Part shown: piece by piece, positions 33,758 to 42,480 of the stretch
Layout: every line of letters begins with the position of its first letter
How positions within the stretch are numbered: the first letter of the stretch is position 1
Assembly: GCA_019694835.1 (NCBI GenBank)
Contig: JAIBBE010000040.1
Coordinates: forward strand, 62,001-126,000
DNA length: 64,000 nt
Reading direction: 5' to 3'
DNA from: Fimbriimonadaceae bacterium
Lineage (GTDB): Bacteria > Armatimonadota > Fimbriimonadia > Fimbriimonadales > Fimbriimonadaceae
The notes under the pieces: generated by a model
What the model was told of the DNA's origin: nothing
Seen by the model: the letters and a program-made list of their open reading frames with translations, nothing else
Database searches by the model: none
Translations under genes and position numbers: made by a program

Positions 33758-34230
33758 AGCTGGAGTCGGTAGCCCCACTCTTCGTAGGGAACGCCGTAGT
33801 CTGGATCGAACACCTCGCGATCGCCAATCGGCTCCGCGCCAGCTTTCCTGTACATGACGTGCGAGACATCGAGAGTTTTGTCGGACCAGATTTCCATGGA
33901 TTGATAGCCGCGTTGACGGGCTTCCTCGATCGCGAACCGAAGCAGCCGCTTGCCGTAACCGTTCCCTCTCTGCGATTTAGGCAGGTATAGCCGATAAAGG
34001 GTGCACTCAACCCCGTAACCGCGCAGTCCGACGGTGCCAATGATGCCTTCGTCGGATTCGAGCACCCAGAACCCGCCGCCACGCTCGAGATAGTAGGTCC
34101 CAATATCGAAGATGTCGCGGTTTTCCGTCAGAGGATCCCACGGCCAGCCGTACTCATCGAAGACCGACTTGATGACGGCGGCAATCCCGTCCTCGTCACC
34201 GGGTCGGTACGCTCGAATGTCGGGTGGCAT
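33754..34230 (-). CDS. GNAT family N-acetyltransferase
   Basis: 158 residues from ATG 34230 (MPPDIRAYRPGDEDGIAAVI). The acetyl-CoA-binding motif is LPKSQRGNGYGKRLLRFAIEEA (Q-x-x-G-x-G), preceded by YRLYL and followed by MEIWSDKTLDVSHVMYRKAGAEPIG. The stop overlaps that of the convergent 123-aa gene. The upstream ATG at 34329 is rejected because the added residues come from the family A repeat. Confidence 0.9.
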   Translation of the reverse strand: MPPDIRAYRPGDEDGIAAVIKSVFDEYGWPWDPLTENRDIFDIGTYYLERGGGFWVLESDEGIIGTVGLRGYGVECTLYRLYLPKSQRGNGYGKRLLRFAIEEARQRGYQSMEIWSDKTLDVSHVMYRKAGAEPIGDREVFDPDYGVPYEEWGYRLQL

Positions 34231-34245
34231 TGGAGTGATTATGCC

Positions 34246-34313
34246 GTACCGCTGGCGTCCCGCCAGCATCCCTTCCGCCCCACTAGCTCGAGCCGGCGGG
34301 ACGCCAGCGGTAC
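34246..34313. repeat. Family A element A3
   Basis: Arms of 22 bp at 34246-34267 and 34292-34313, core GTCCCG, one mismatch near the inner end (GCCAGC against GCCGGC), loop of 24 bases. It sits between divergent GNAT and reductase genes, about 15 bases from the GNAT start, so it must lie in or next to that promoter. Confidence 0.9.
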
Positions 34314-34355
34314 AGGGGGGACGGCTCACGCTCCAATGTGGGACACTGTTAGACG

Positions 34356-35339
34356 ATGGAGCGAGTGGACGTGACGATCATCGGCGGAGGTCCGGTGGGG
34401 CTTTTTGCCGCCTTCTATGCGGGCCTGCGTGGCATGTCGGTGCGAATCATAGACAGCCTCCACGAACTCGGCGGGCAACTTACTGCGCTCTATCCCGAGA
34501 AGTATGTCTATGACATGCCGGGCTTCCCAAAAGTGCTCGCGAAGGACCTGGCCGCGGCGATGGCCGAGCAAGGCGTGCAATACGGCGCCCACCTCGTGCT
34601 GGGCGAAACCGCCGACACTCTGATCGATGACGGCGAAGAGGGCCACACCATCGTCACCAGCGTGGGTACGTCACTCCCAACCCGGACCGTCATCATATCA
34701 GCCGGCGCAGGTGCCTTCAGCCCAACCAAACTCGGGGTCGAACGCGAGGAGGAGTTTCTCGGCAGGGGCCTATCGTACGGAGTTCGGGAGAGAGCGATTT
34801 TCGCCGGGAAGGACGTTACCGTGGTCGGGGGCGGAGACAGCGCGTTCGACTGGGCCTTGAGCCTCGAACCGATTGCGGCTCGGATCCGTCTCGTACATCG
34901 CCGCGACCAGTTTCGCGCCCACGAGGATACGGTGAAGCAGGTCATGGCCAGTCGGGTCGAGATGCGGCTTTGGCAAGTGGTCAAGGAACTCCACGGCGAC
35001 GATCATCTGTGCGCCGTCACGGTGGAGAACACCCAAACCAAGGATCAGGAGCGGATCGAGACGGACGCCGTCATCGTCAACGTCGGCTATAAATCCTCGT
35101 TAGGCCCCCTCAAGGATTGGGGCTTGCAGATCGAGAAGAACCAGATCGTCGTCGACGGCCTCTACCGGACGAATCGCCCAGGAGTCTTCGCGGTTGGAGA
35201 CGTCTGCTCCTTCGAAGGAAAGCTGAAGCTCATTGCCACCGGGGTCGGCGAAGCGGCAACGGCCGTCTGCGTGGCCAAGACAATGCTCGATCCCGCCGCC
35301 AAGCTGTTTCCTGGGCACAGTTCGGATCGGGACGAGTGA
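34356..35339 (+). CDS. Ferredoxin/flavodoxin-NADP reductase (YumC type)
   Basis: 327 residues. FAD-binding GGGPVGLFAAFYAG near residue 9, and the NADPH-binding GGGDSAFDWAL near 155; RRDQFRAHE follows and C-terminal GVFAVGDVCSFEGKLKLIATGVGEAA completes FAD binding. There is no redox-active CxxC between the domains, which separates it from thioredoxin reductase and matches the bacterial type-2 FNR family. It passes electrons from NADPH to ferredoxin or flavodoxin in the cytoplasm. Confidence 0.92.
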   Translation: MERVDVTIIGGGPVGLFAAFYAGLRGMSVRIIDSLHELGGQLTALYPEKYVYDMPGFPKVLAKDLAAAMAEQGVQYGAHLVLGETADTLIDDGEEGHTIVTSVGTSLPTRTVIISAGAGAFSPTKLGVEREEEFLGRGLSYGVRERAIFAGKDVTVVGGGDSAFDWALSLEPIAARIRLVHRRDQFRAHEDTVKQVMASRVEMRLWQVVKELHGDDHLCAVTVENTQTKDQERIETDAVIVNVGYKSSLGPLKDWGLQIEKNQIVVDGLYRTNRPGVFAVGDVCSFEGKLKLIATGVGEAATAVCVAKTMLDPAAKLFPGHSSDRDE

Positions 35340-35382
35340 CTCTTGCTTCGGGGAGGACTTGCCCATAATAAGACCGCGACTC

Positions 35383-36165
35383 ATGGACGACATTCGAAGG
35401 CAAGACCGCAAGATCTACGTCAAGGAGATCTTTCGCTTCACGCGCCTTTTCCTTTGGGTCGGACTCGCGGTCCTCGCTTACTTCATCCTCGGCGCTCTGA
35501 AGCTCTGGCAGGGCTTCATTATCATCCCGATCATCGCGCTGTTCGTAACCGCCTACTTCGAGAGCATCCCCAGGCGCTTCCTCAACCGGCGGTTCCTGCT
35601 GCTTTGGGAGTCCTGCCAGGACCGACTCGAACGGTTCGAGGAAGCCCTCAAGCAGACCAAGCGAAGCAAGATCGCGGAGTTCGAGGAGATGCCGAAGACG
35701 ATTCACGCGGTTTCGGCTTCGCTTTACCAAGCCCTGCGCCGCGCCGACCTCGTATTTCAGGAGATCACCAAGAGCGAGGGTTGGATTCCTGGCAACACAC
35801 CATCCCCCCCACCTATGCGCCACGGAGACCCTCAAGCGCAAGAGCTCTACCGGATCGCCGACAAGAACATCGCCGAGTATCGGCAGCACTTTCATGCCGT
35901 GATGGCTGGGGTTCAGCGGGCTGAGGCCCAGGCGGTCGTCTTCACCACCACGCTCGATACGCTGCGGATGAAGATGCTGGGCTACCGACTGACCGGCAAG
36001 CGGCCCGAACTGTCGTCGCAGGAGTTCTTGGAGTCGCTGACCGAAGCTAAATTGCAGCTTGAAGCGATCGACAAAGCGCTCGATGAGTTGGAGCTGTCGC
36101 CGTTCCCGAAGACGGTCGCGATCCTGCCCGATGAGGACCAGATTCACCTCCGACCGGGGTCGTAA
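35383..36165 (+). CDS. Membrane protein with coiled-coil tail, 260 aa
   Basis: From ATG 35383, with a CATAATAAG box 10-18 bases upstream. Two close membrane segments near residues 22-60 (LFLWVGLAVLAYFILGAL and GFIIIPIIALFVTAYFE) are followed by a long soluble helical domain (LLWESCQDRLERFEEALKQT, FHAVMAGVQRAEAQAVVF, KLQLEAIDKALDELEL). No family recognised. An earlier ATG at 35233 lies inside the reductase gene and is rejected. Confidence 0.7.
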   Translation: MDDIRRQDRKIYVKEIFRFTRLFLWVGLAVLAYFILGALKLWQGFIIIPIIALFVTAYFESIPRRFLNRRFLLLWESCQDRLERFEEALKQTKRSKIAEFEEMPKTIHAVSASLYQALRRADLVFQEITKSEGWIPGNTPSPPPMRHGDPQAQELYRIADKNIAEYRQHFHAVMAGVQRAEAQAVVFTTTLDTLRMKMLGYRLTGKRPELSSQEFLESLTEAKLQLEAIDKALDELELSPFPKTVAILPDEDQIHLRPGS

Positions 36166-36175
36166 ACGAAAAAAT

Positions 36176-36208
36176 TCGGGCCGTAGGGAGAGATCAGGTA
36201 CGGCCCGA
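36176..36208 (-). terminator. Perfect 10-bp hairpin, terminator-like on the minus strand
   Basis: TCGGGCCGTA and TACGGCCCGA flank a 13-base loop. Six A residues precede it on the plus strand, which gives a T-run on the minus strand, although the nearest gene (the 260-aa membrane protein) is on the plus strand. It may simply end that transcript without a T-run. Confidence 0.4.
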
Positions 36209-36363
36209 GAGGTGTTTGTTCGTCTGTTCTGTTTTCGTCTCTGTCGGACTATTCAGTTGGTTGCTTCGCTTGGCCGCTCGTCCGGTTCTTGACCGGAGTC
36301 TTCGCTGTGCTCAATACGTTGCTATCTCATTAGACAACTGGCGAACCCCAATCGTTAATCCAA

Positions 36364-36379
36364 TGGGACCATGGTCCCA
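36364..36379. promoter_or_regulatory. Perfect 16-bp palindrome upstream of serS
   Basis: TGGGACCATGGTCCCA ends 35 bases before the serS ATG. A perfect palindrome in a 250-base leader that otherwise shows no T-box or other riboswitch could be an operator. The function is unknown. Confidence 0.4.
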
Positions 36380-36414
36380 AACTCAGGTTCAAGCCATGCT
36401 GGTACAACTGGTTC

Positions 36415-37692
36415 ATGCTTGATCGCAACCTCATTCGCACCCAGCCGGAAGCCGTCCGCGCGGGGGCTGCCCGGAAGGGAATCCAGGTGGACGTGGACGC
36501 TTACCTCGCCCTTGACGGCGAGTACCGCGCCCTGCTGACCGACCTCCAGACCAAGCAAGCCGAGTCGAACACCAAGAGCAAAGCGATCGGGGCCCTGATG
36601 GGCCAGGGCAAGAAGGACGAGGCGGAAGCGGCCAAAGACGAAATGAAGGCGCTCAAGGAAGCGATCGCGGCGGGTGAGGCCAAACAACGGGACCTTGAGG
36701 ATAGGCTCAACCAACTCGACCTCGGATTCCCCAACATCCCCCACGAATCGGTACCGGACGGGTTCAGCGAGGAGAAGAACGAGATCGTCCGCGACTGGGG
36801 CGATATTCCCCAGTTCGACTTCGAGGTCAAGCCGCACTGGGACGTCGCCGATGCCCTGAAGCTGGTTGATTTTGCCCGGGCAAGCAAGATCAGCGGGAGC
36901 GGGTTCGCGGTCTACACCGGCTGGGGTGCGCGGCTCCAGCGAGCCCTGATCAGCTTTATGATTGACCACCAGACGCTGACGAACGGCTATCACGAGATCT
37001 ACCCGCCGTACATGGTCAACACCGCGAGCTTGACGGGGACGGGGCAGCTTCCCAAGTTCGAGGAGGATCTCTACAAGACCGACGAGGACCTCTACATGAT
37101 CCCGACCGCCGAGGTGCCGGTGACGAACTTGTACCGCGACGAGATTCTCGAAGCGTGGCAGCTTCCAATGCGCTTCGCCGCCTACAGCGCCTGCTTCCGA
37201 AAGGAAGCTGGCGCGGCAGGCAAGGACACGCGGGGCATTCAGCGGATGCATCAATTCGACAAGGTCGAATTGGTCAAGTACACGCTCCCTGAGACCAGCT
37301 ACGACGAGCTTGAGAGCATGGTTGTCGATGCCGAAGGCATCCTCCAAGCCCTCGGCCTCCACTACCGCATCAGCCTCCTCTGCGCGGGCGAGATGAGCTT
37401 CTCGAACGCCAAGTGCTACGACCTCGAAGTCTGGTCGCCAGGCATCGGGCGGTATCTAGAGATTTCATCGTGCAGCAACTTCGAGTCGTTCCAGGCCCGT
37501 CGCGCGAACATCCGCTTCCGCCGTGCCCAGGGGGAGAAGCCCGAGTACGTCCACATCCTGAACGGCTCAGGTCTGGCGACGCCCCGCCTGTTCGCCGCGA
37601 TCTGCGAGCAGTGCCAGCAAGCGGACGGAAGCGTGGCGGTGCCGGAGCCGTTGCGGTCTTATGTAGGGACGGATGTGATTACGTCCGACTGA
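36415..37692 (+). CDS. serS: Seryl-tRNA synthetase
   Basis: 425 residues. The N-terminal antiparallel coiled coil (residues 25-100, rich in Lys/Glu) contacts the long variable arm of tRNA-Ser. The class II catalytic domain has [13 protein letters not shown] (Ser-binding TAE), motif 2 [25 protein letters not shown] and motif 3 [10 protein letters not shown] with the conserved Arg. It attaches serine to tRNA-Ser in the cytoplasm. No T-box-like leader is visible upstream. Confidence 0.96.
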   Translation: MLDRNLIRTQPEAVRAGAARKGIQVDVDAYLALDGEYRALLTDLQTKQAESNTKSKAIGALMGQGKKDEAEAAKDEMKALKEAIAAGEAKQRDLEDRLNQLDLGFPNIPHESVPDGFSEEKNEIVRDWGDIPQFDFEVKPHWDVADALKLVDFARASKISGSGFAVYTGWGARLQRALISFMIDHQTLTNGYHEIYPPYMVNTASLTGTGQLPKFEEDLYKTDEDLYMIPTAEVPVTNLYRDEILEAWQLPMRFAAYSACFRKEAGAAGKDTRGIQRMHQFDKVELVKYTLPETSYDELESMVVDAEGILQALGLHYRISLLCAGEMSFSNAKCYDLEVWSPGIGRYLEISSCSNFESFQARRANIRFRRAQGEKPEYVHILNGSGLATPRLFAAICEQCQQADGSVAVPEPLRSYVGTDVITSD

Positions 37693-37698
37693 TTCCCC

Positions 37699-37724
37699 CG
37701 TGGCGCGGCCGTCCCGCCCGCGCT
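37699..37724. repeat. Left 26-bp arm of a family E pair
   Basis: Begins CGTGGCGCGGCCGTCCC, starting 7 bases after the serS stop. Perfectly complementary to 38584-38609. The intervening 860 bases hold one gene. Confidence 0.9.
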
Positions 37725-37749
37725 GGGAGACCTACCAAGTTGGGCCATC

Positions 37750-38565
37750 ATGATCCGAACTCGTCCCTCAAAACGACCACTGCGGACGAGTCCTTTTTCC
37801 TGGTTGCGGGAGCTGCCCCGCTTGGGCAGGGAGCCCCAGCTTGAGAGATCGTGGTTTGACGAGGGGTCATTTTCGGTCCTAAGCGGAGTCTCAACCGTTG
37901 AACCTCCTACGGAAGAACCGTTCTTTCGGTATTCGGGACTCAGCCTTAACGATGTTTCCCTGACAAGTTTGAGAATTGGCCGCAACGACGTGGTGCTTGG
38001 CTTCAATCATCCTTATCTTGAGGAACTAGCAATGGCAGCGTCTTCGAAACGGGATTGGTCGGCACTGTCGTCTGCCTTTCCCGTGATTGTCGCGTTTCAA
38101 GAAGTGAGCGAGGTTCGAATTGTTAGGGCATGCGACCAGGGCGTGTTCCAGCACGTTCGCACTCGCCGAGGGATTGACGCAAAGTGGTTCTCGTGTCGCG
38201 CTATTAGACAGCTTCATTTGACTAAATGGTCCGCTAATGTCAAGGAGGTCGTGCTTACGGCGTGCGCCAGAAGGCAGTTGAGGGAGCATCCCCAAGAGTA
38301 CGAAGTGCTCGAAAACACGTATGCTATGTGTATTTGTTGTGGTCAGGTTCTGGTGGAGCAGAATCTCAGGAACGCATGGATTTCGACAATCGGCAATCAC
38401 GCGGTCGAGATTTTCGATGTGTTTGACAGCATCTGGCCCAAGCCGCTATGGGGATGTTGCGATTACGAAAACTGGCTCATCGAATCGGGTTACACCAATC
38501 TCCTCGGCGGCGAATGGCGGCCTGAATGGGTTGGCCAGGCTGGGCACACCAAGGTGCAGCGGTGA
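37750..38565 (+). CDS. Unrecognised Cys-rich protein inside a repeat-bounded segment
   Basis: The open frame is 271 codons from ATG 37750, but the first 35 or so (TRPSKRPLRTSPFSWLREL) look repeat-derived, so the true start may be later. The body reads FFRYSGLSLNDVSLTSLRIG, KEVVLTACARRQLREHPQEY and ends with MCICCGQVL and WGCCDYENWL. The Cys pairs could bind zinc. Codon use and base composition look more AT-rich than the neighbours, suggesting transfer. It shows no membrane segment. Not recognised; it could be an immunity-type protein, as such orphan domains often are, but nothing nearby supports that. Confidence 0.55.
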   Translation: MIRTRPSKRPLRTSPFSWLRELPRLGREPQLERSWFDEGSFSVLSGVSTVEPPTEEPFFRYSGLSLNDVSLTSLRIGRNDVVLGFNHPYLEELAMAASSKRDWSALSSAFPVIVAFQEVSEVRIVRACDQGVFQHVRTRRGIDAKWFSCRAIRQLHLTKWSANVKEVVLTACARRQLREHPQEYEVLENTYAMCICCGQVLVEQNLRNAWISTIGNHAVEIFDVFDSIWPKPLWGCCDYENWLIESGYTNLLGGEWRPEWVGQAGHTKVQR

Positions 38566-38583
38566 TTCCCTAAGTTCGGCCAT

Positions 38584-38609
38584 AGCGCGGGCGGGACGGC
38601 CGCGCCACG
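38584..38609. repeat. Right 26-bp arm of the family E pair
   Basis: Perfect reverse complement of 37699-37724. A short string TGATTCCC occurs both at 37690 (before the left arm) and at 38563 (before the right arm), where it holds the stop codon of each gene. Confidence 0.9.
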
Positions 38610-38705
38610 GTTCAGTGCGAACAGAACTCCCGACCGCTACCAACTCGTCGTATACTTAACCGGGACCAGCGAACCGCTGGGCACCTGCAACGTTAGGGCA
38701 ACATC

Positions 38706-40433
38706 ATGAGGGAACTTACTTCGAAGGGCATCTGGGTCGCGGGCACGCTCGGTATCGCGGGGCTATTGGTCGGATTCACGACCCTAAACCAAGGTGGCCT
38801 GGCCAAGACGACAAAGCCGACGACCAAGGCAACGGTCCTGCTGTTCCTCAGCACCGACTGCCCCGTCGCCGCGCAATACTCACCGCGCATCCAACGACTG
38901 ACAGATGAATTCGCCCCTCAGGGTGTCGAGTTCAAGGCCTATTTCCCCAACGAGGGCGAGTCAAAAGCGGCCGTCGAGAAGTACGTTCGCGAACGCGAGT
39001 ACCGCTTCGATTGGGCGCAGGATCCGGGCGGGAAGATCGCGCGCCAAAAGGGCGTTAAGTCCGTTCCCACCGTAGTCGTCGTTGACCCAACCGGCAAGAC
39101 CCTCTACTCAGGCGCGATCGACGACAGCAAGCAAGTCGCCAACGTCAAGCAGAATTACCTCAAGGACGCCCTCGCCGCGATCATCGCCGGAAGAACCCCG
39201 AAGACGGCCAAGACCGAGGCGTTCGGCTGCATCCTCATGGCCGGGCCAGACGCCATTCCGGTCAGCAAGGTCAATTACGCCGACCACGTCGCCTCGATCA
39301 TCTACAAGCGATGCACAGCCTGTCACCGCGAAGGCGAGGTCGCGCCGTTCACCCTTTCCAGCTACGAAGACGCGCGTAAGTGGGCCAAGAACATCGCCCG
39401 CGTGACCGAGAAGCGCATCATGCCGCCTTGGAAAGCGGTTGAGGGGTTCGGAGAATTCCACGACGAAAATCGACTCTCCGACAACGAAATCGAGACGCTC
39501 AAGAACTGGGCGGAAGCCGGTGCGCCGCGCGGCGACGCCAAAAGCGAGCCGAAGGCTCCCAAGTTCCCGAAGGACTGGGCGCTCGGGACGCCCGACCTCG
39601 TTTTGACCCCAACCAAGCCGTTCAAATTGCCCAAAGAAGGCCGTGACATCTACCGCCACTTCGTCCTCAAGACGAATCTCAAGGAACCGGTGTGGGTCAC
39701 GGCAATGGACGCCAAGCCCGGCAATCGGACCGTCGTCCACCACGTGATCGCGTTCCTCGATTCCAAAGGTCGCGGGCAGAAGCTGGATGAGAAGAACGAT
39801 GATGGCCAAGACGGCTACAACGCATTCGGGACACCTGGTTTCGTGCCGGACGGCTCACTCGGCGGCTGGGCACCAGGCGTTGCCGCACGTCACCTGCCGA
39901 CCGATGCCGGATTCCTGCTCAAGCCGGGCACCGATGTCGTCCTGCAGGTTCACTATCACATGAGCGGCAAGGAGGAAGTCGACCAAACCAAACTCGGCCT
40001 CTACTTCTCCAAAAAGCCGGTGAAGAAAGAGGTGGAGATCGCGTGGCTCGCCAATCCGTTCTTCCGGCTCAAGGCGGGTGATTCGAACGCGAAGGTGAAC
40101 CTCACCATCCCGATCCCGGCCGACGTGACGTGCTACGGCGTCATGCCCCACATGCACCTGCTCGGCAAGTCGATGAAAGCCGAAGTCGAACTCCCCGATG
40201 GCACCCGCAAGCCGATGGTGTGGGTTCAGGACTGGGACTTCAACTGGCAGTTCACGTACGCCTTCAAGGAGCCGATGCGCCTGCCGAAAGGCTCGAAGGT
40301 CCACATCGAAGGTTACTACGACAACTCGAAGGACAATCCCAATAACCCCAACGATCCGCCGAAGGACATCCGCTGGGGTGAGGAAACGACCGACGAGATG
40401 TTCCTGCTGGTGGCTATGATTTCAAGGGACTAA
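38706..40433 (+). CDS. Thioredoxin-like / cytochrome c / copper monooxygenase-type fusion
   Basis: 575 residues. An N-terminal membrane anchor or signal (WVAGTLGIAGLLVGFTTL) is followed by a redoxin domain with STDCPVAAQY, where the second Cys of CxxC is Val-Ala (single Cys), and VPTVVVVDPTGK with the cis-Pro. A heme motif CTACH (KRCTACHREGEVAPF) lies near residue 205. The C-terminal half resembles copper type II ascorbate-dependent monooxygenases: VVHHVIAF, VLQVHYHM and MPHMHLLGKSM provide His and Met copper ligands. Secreted; electron transfer and copper chemistry seem likely. Substrate unknown. Confidence 0.85.
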   Translation: MRELTSKGIWVAGTLGIAGLLVGFTTLNQGGLAKTTKPTTKATVLLFLSTDCPVAAQYSPRIQRLTDEFAPQGVEFKAYFPNEGESKAAVEKYVREREYRFDWAQDPGGKIARQKGVKSVPTVVVVDPTGKTLYSGAIDDSKQVANVKQNYLKDALAAIIAGRTPKTAKTEAFGCILMAGPDAIPVSKVNYADHVASIIYKRCTACHREGEVAPFTLSSYEDARKWAKNIARVTEKRIMPPWKAVEGFGEFHDENRLSDNEIETLKNWAEAGAPRGDAKSEPKAPKFPKDWALGTPDLVLTPTKPFKLPKEGRDIYRHFVLKTNLKEPVWVTAMDAKPGNRTVVHHVIAFLDSKGRGQKLDEKNDDGQDGYNAFGTPGFVPDGSLGGWAPGVAARHLPTDAGFLLKPGTDVVLQVHYHMSGKEEVDQTKLGLYFSKKPVKKEVEIAWLANPFFRLKAGDSNAKVNLTIPIPADVTCYGVMPHMHLLGKSMKAEVELPDGTRKPMVWVQDWDFNWQFTYAFKEPMRLPKGSKVHIEGYYDNSKDNPNNPNDPPKDIRWGEETTDEMFLLVAMISRD

Positions 40434-40446
40434 CCAATCGCGGGAG

Positions 40447-41532
40447 TTACGCAGGCTGCAGGTCGCTCCCGCGAATCACATCACGCCGCGCCATCGCCAT
40501 GACGCTCGACTGAGCGGCAAGTTGGCCGGCTAGGACTCGAAAAGCCTCCGCTTGGGGACGGTCGGAGTAGGCGACGAGGCTGGGGGTGCCGTCGTCGTTG
40601 GCCTTGCTCACCATCGGATCGAGTGGGATAGAGCCGAGGAAGGGGATTTTGAGCATCTCAGCGAGCTTCTCACCCGGCATTCCGGCGAAGATGCGGGTCT
40701 CTTCGCCGCACCCGGGGCAGATGTAGGTGCCCATGTTCTCGACGACTCCCAGCAAGGGCGAATTCAACCGCCTGAACAGCGCAGCCGCTTTGCCCGCGAT
40801 GTTGCCGGCCACGTTGTGGGGGGTCGTGACAATGACGACGCCGGTCAGCGGCACGAGTTGGGCGAGGGACATCGGCGCATCGCCGGTTCCGGGCGGCAAG
40901 TCGACAAGCAAGTAGTCCAACTCGCCCCAATCCACATCGGCGAGAAGCTGCTTGACCGTCCCCGCGACCATCGGCCCGCGCCACAGCACCGCCTGCCCCT
41001 CTTCGAGGAGGAAGCCGAGCGACATGAGCTTCACCCCGAACCGCTCGATCGGGACGATCTTGGATTCGCGCGTGTACGGACGATCGTCCGGGCAGCCCAT
41101 CATGAGCGGGATGCTTGGGCCGTAGACATCGGCATCCATCAATCCGACCCGTGCGCCGGTCTGGGCGAGGGCGATCGCGAGGTTGACGGTGACCGTGCTC
41201 TTGCCGACGCCGCCCTTGCCTGAAGCGACCGCGATGATCTGGCGGACCTTGGGGACGAGGTCTTCCTGCTGGGCTTGGCGCGTGCGCACGACAGCGGTCA
41301 TCTCGACCTCGACCGAGTCCACGCCATCGAGGGCCGAGACGACTTCTTCGCACTGCTGCTTGAGGATTTCCTTGACCGGGCACGCCGGGGTCGTGAGCTC
41401 GACCTTGAAACTGACTCGCCCGCCCTCGATCGCGATTTCTTTCACGAATCCGAGCGTGACGATGTCGCGATGAAGGTCGGGATCCATTACCTGCCGCAGG
41501 GCGTCAAGAACGGCGGCTTCGGTTAGGGGCAT
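40447..41532 (-). CDS. mrp: Mrp/ApbC iron-sulfur cluster carrier ATPase
   Basis: 361 residues. The N-terminal MIP18/DUF59 domain (LRQVMDPDLHRDIVTLGFV) precedes a ParA-type ATPase: deviant Walker A GKGGVGKSTVTVNLAIAL, LMDADVYGPSIPLMMG, and the cluster-binding CPGC in TYICPGCGEE. It carries and transfers [4Fe-4S] clusters in the cytoplasm. It could serve complex I subunits NuoB and NuoI encoded 3-4 kb away. Convergent with the copper protein gene. Confidence 0.95.
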   Translation of the reverse strand: MPLTEAAVLDALRQVMDPDLHRDIVTLGFVKEIAIEGGRVSFKVELTTPACPVKEILKQQCEEVVSALDGVDSVEVEMTAVVRTRQAQQEDLVPKVRQIIAVASGKGGVGKSTVTVNLAIALAQTGARVGLMDADVYGPSIPLMMGCPDDRPYTRESKIVPIERFGVKLMSLGFLLEEGQAVLWRGPMVAGTVKQLLADVDWGELDYLLVDLPPGTGDAPMSLAQLVPLTGVVIVTTPHNVAGNIAGKAAALFRRLNSPLLGVVENMGTYICPGCGEETRIFAGMPGEKLAEMLKIPFLGSIPLDPMVSKANDDGTPSLVAYSDRPQAEAFRVLAGQLAAQSSVMAMARRDVIRGSDLQPA

Positions 41533-41553
41533 GCAAGGATGGTACCGCGAAGG

Positions 41554-42003
41554 TCAGTCCCACTTTTCGGCGAGCACCTCGCCAACCGCCTGCAGAAACT
41601 CTTCGTCGGTGCGGTTGAAGCTGGCCACCTTGTGCCCGTCGACATCGATCTGGCCGAGGATCTTGCCGCCACGGCGAATAAGGACCACGATCTCGCTTCG
41701 TGTGTCGATGCTGCAGGCCAAGTAGTTGCTCAGGCTCCGCACATCGTCGATCACTTGGTTCTCGTTCTCGCTGATAGCGGTTCCGCAGACTCCCGTGCCA
41801 ACGGGAATTCGGGTGTGATCGGTGGCTGCACCGACGTATTCATCGAGAACGAGTTCATCGCCTTCCAGGCGGTAGACACCAACCCAGTCGTACCCGTCGA
41901 TGTGGGAGAGAACCTCCATCGCGAATGCCCGCAACGCCCGACCTTCTTGGGGCGTGTCCGAAAGGAGTTGAATGATACGGTCGGCTTCGCGCGGCAGAAC
42001 CAT
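41554..42003 (-). CDS. GAF-domain protein resembling free methionine-R-sulfoxide reductase
   Basis: 149 residues from ATG 42003; a longer ATG at 42342 is inside the opposite response-regulator gene. The GAF core has GYDWVGVYRLEGDELVL, GTGVCGTAI and SNYLACSIDTRSEIVVLI, which align with VCGTA and HIACDAASxSEIV of fRMsr. Two of the three fRMsr cysteines are thus present; the third, in the preceding strand, is absent (HTRIPV). It may reduce free Met-R-sulfoxide or only bind ligands. Divergent from the response regulator. Confidence 0.78.
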   Translation of the reverse strand: MVLPREADRIIQLLSDTPQEGRALRAFAMEVLSHIDGYDWVGVYRLEGDELVLDEYVGAATDHTRIPVGTGVCGTAISENENQVIDDVRSLSNYLACSIDTRSEIVVLIRRGGKILGQIDVDGHKVASFNRTDEEFLQAVGEVLAEKWD

Positions 42004-42048
42004 AACAAAACTGTACCTTGGTCCGGAGTTCATAATGCGGAAGGGAGT

Positions 42049-42480
42049 ATGAAAGCCAAGGTCGTGCTGCTCGTGGAAGACAGCGCCGACGATGAGATGT
42101 TCACGTTGCGGGCGTTTCGACGCGCGCTGAACCTGACCTCCGTCGTGGTCGCGCGAGATGGCGAGGAAGCCGTTGGTCTGCTGTTTGGTGAGGAAGGCCG
42201 CCAAGGTGCGCGTCCCGATCTGATCCTGCTCGACCTCAAGGTGCCCAAACTGGATGGCTTCGAAGTCCTCCGTCTTATCCGGCAGAACGACCGTCTCAAG
42301 CTTGTGCCGGTGGTGATCATGAGTTCTTCTGGAGAGGAACATGATGTGGACCGCAGTTACTCGCTGGGCGCGAACAGCTACATCCGAAAGCCGATTGGTT
42401 ACGAGTCGTATCAGGACGCAATACGCCAGATCGGCACCTACTGGCTCGGCCTGAACTTCCCGCAGAAGGCAGCCGAATGA
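42049..42480 (+). CDS. Response regulator (Rcp1-like single receiver)
   Basis: 143 residues from ATG 42049 (AAGGGAG upstream). A receiver domain alone: acidic pair EDSADDE, phospho-acceptor Asp in LILLDLKVPKLDG, Ser/Thr in IMSSSG and Lys in YIRKPI. The LDLKVPKLDGFEVL core is typical of Rcp1-like regulators paired with hybrid histidine kinases. No kinase gene is adjacent. It overlaps the next gene by 4 bp. Confidence 0.9.
   Translation: MKAKVVLLVEDSADDEMFTLRAFRRALNLTSVVVARDGEEAVGLLFGEEGRQGARPDLILLDLKVPKLDGFEVLRLIRQNDRLKLVPVVIMSSSGEEHDVDRSYSLGANSYIRKPIGYESYQDAIRQIGTYWLGLNFPQKAAE

Noticed and set aside
36166..36414. T-box riboswitch before serS
   Set aside because: No T-box sequence (TGGNACCGCG) or specifier loop arrangement is visible.
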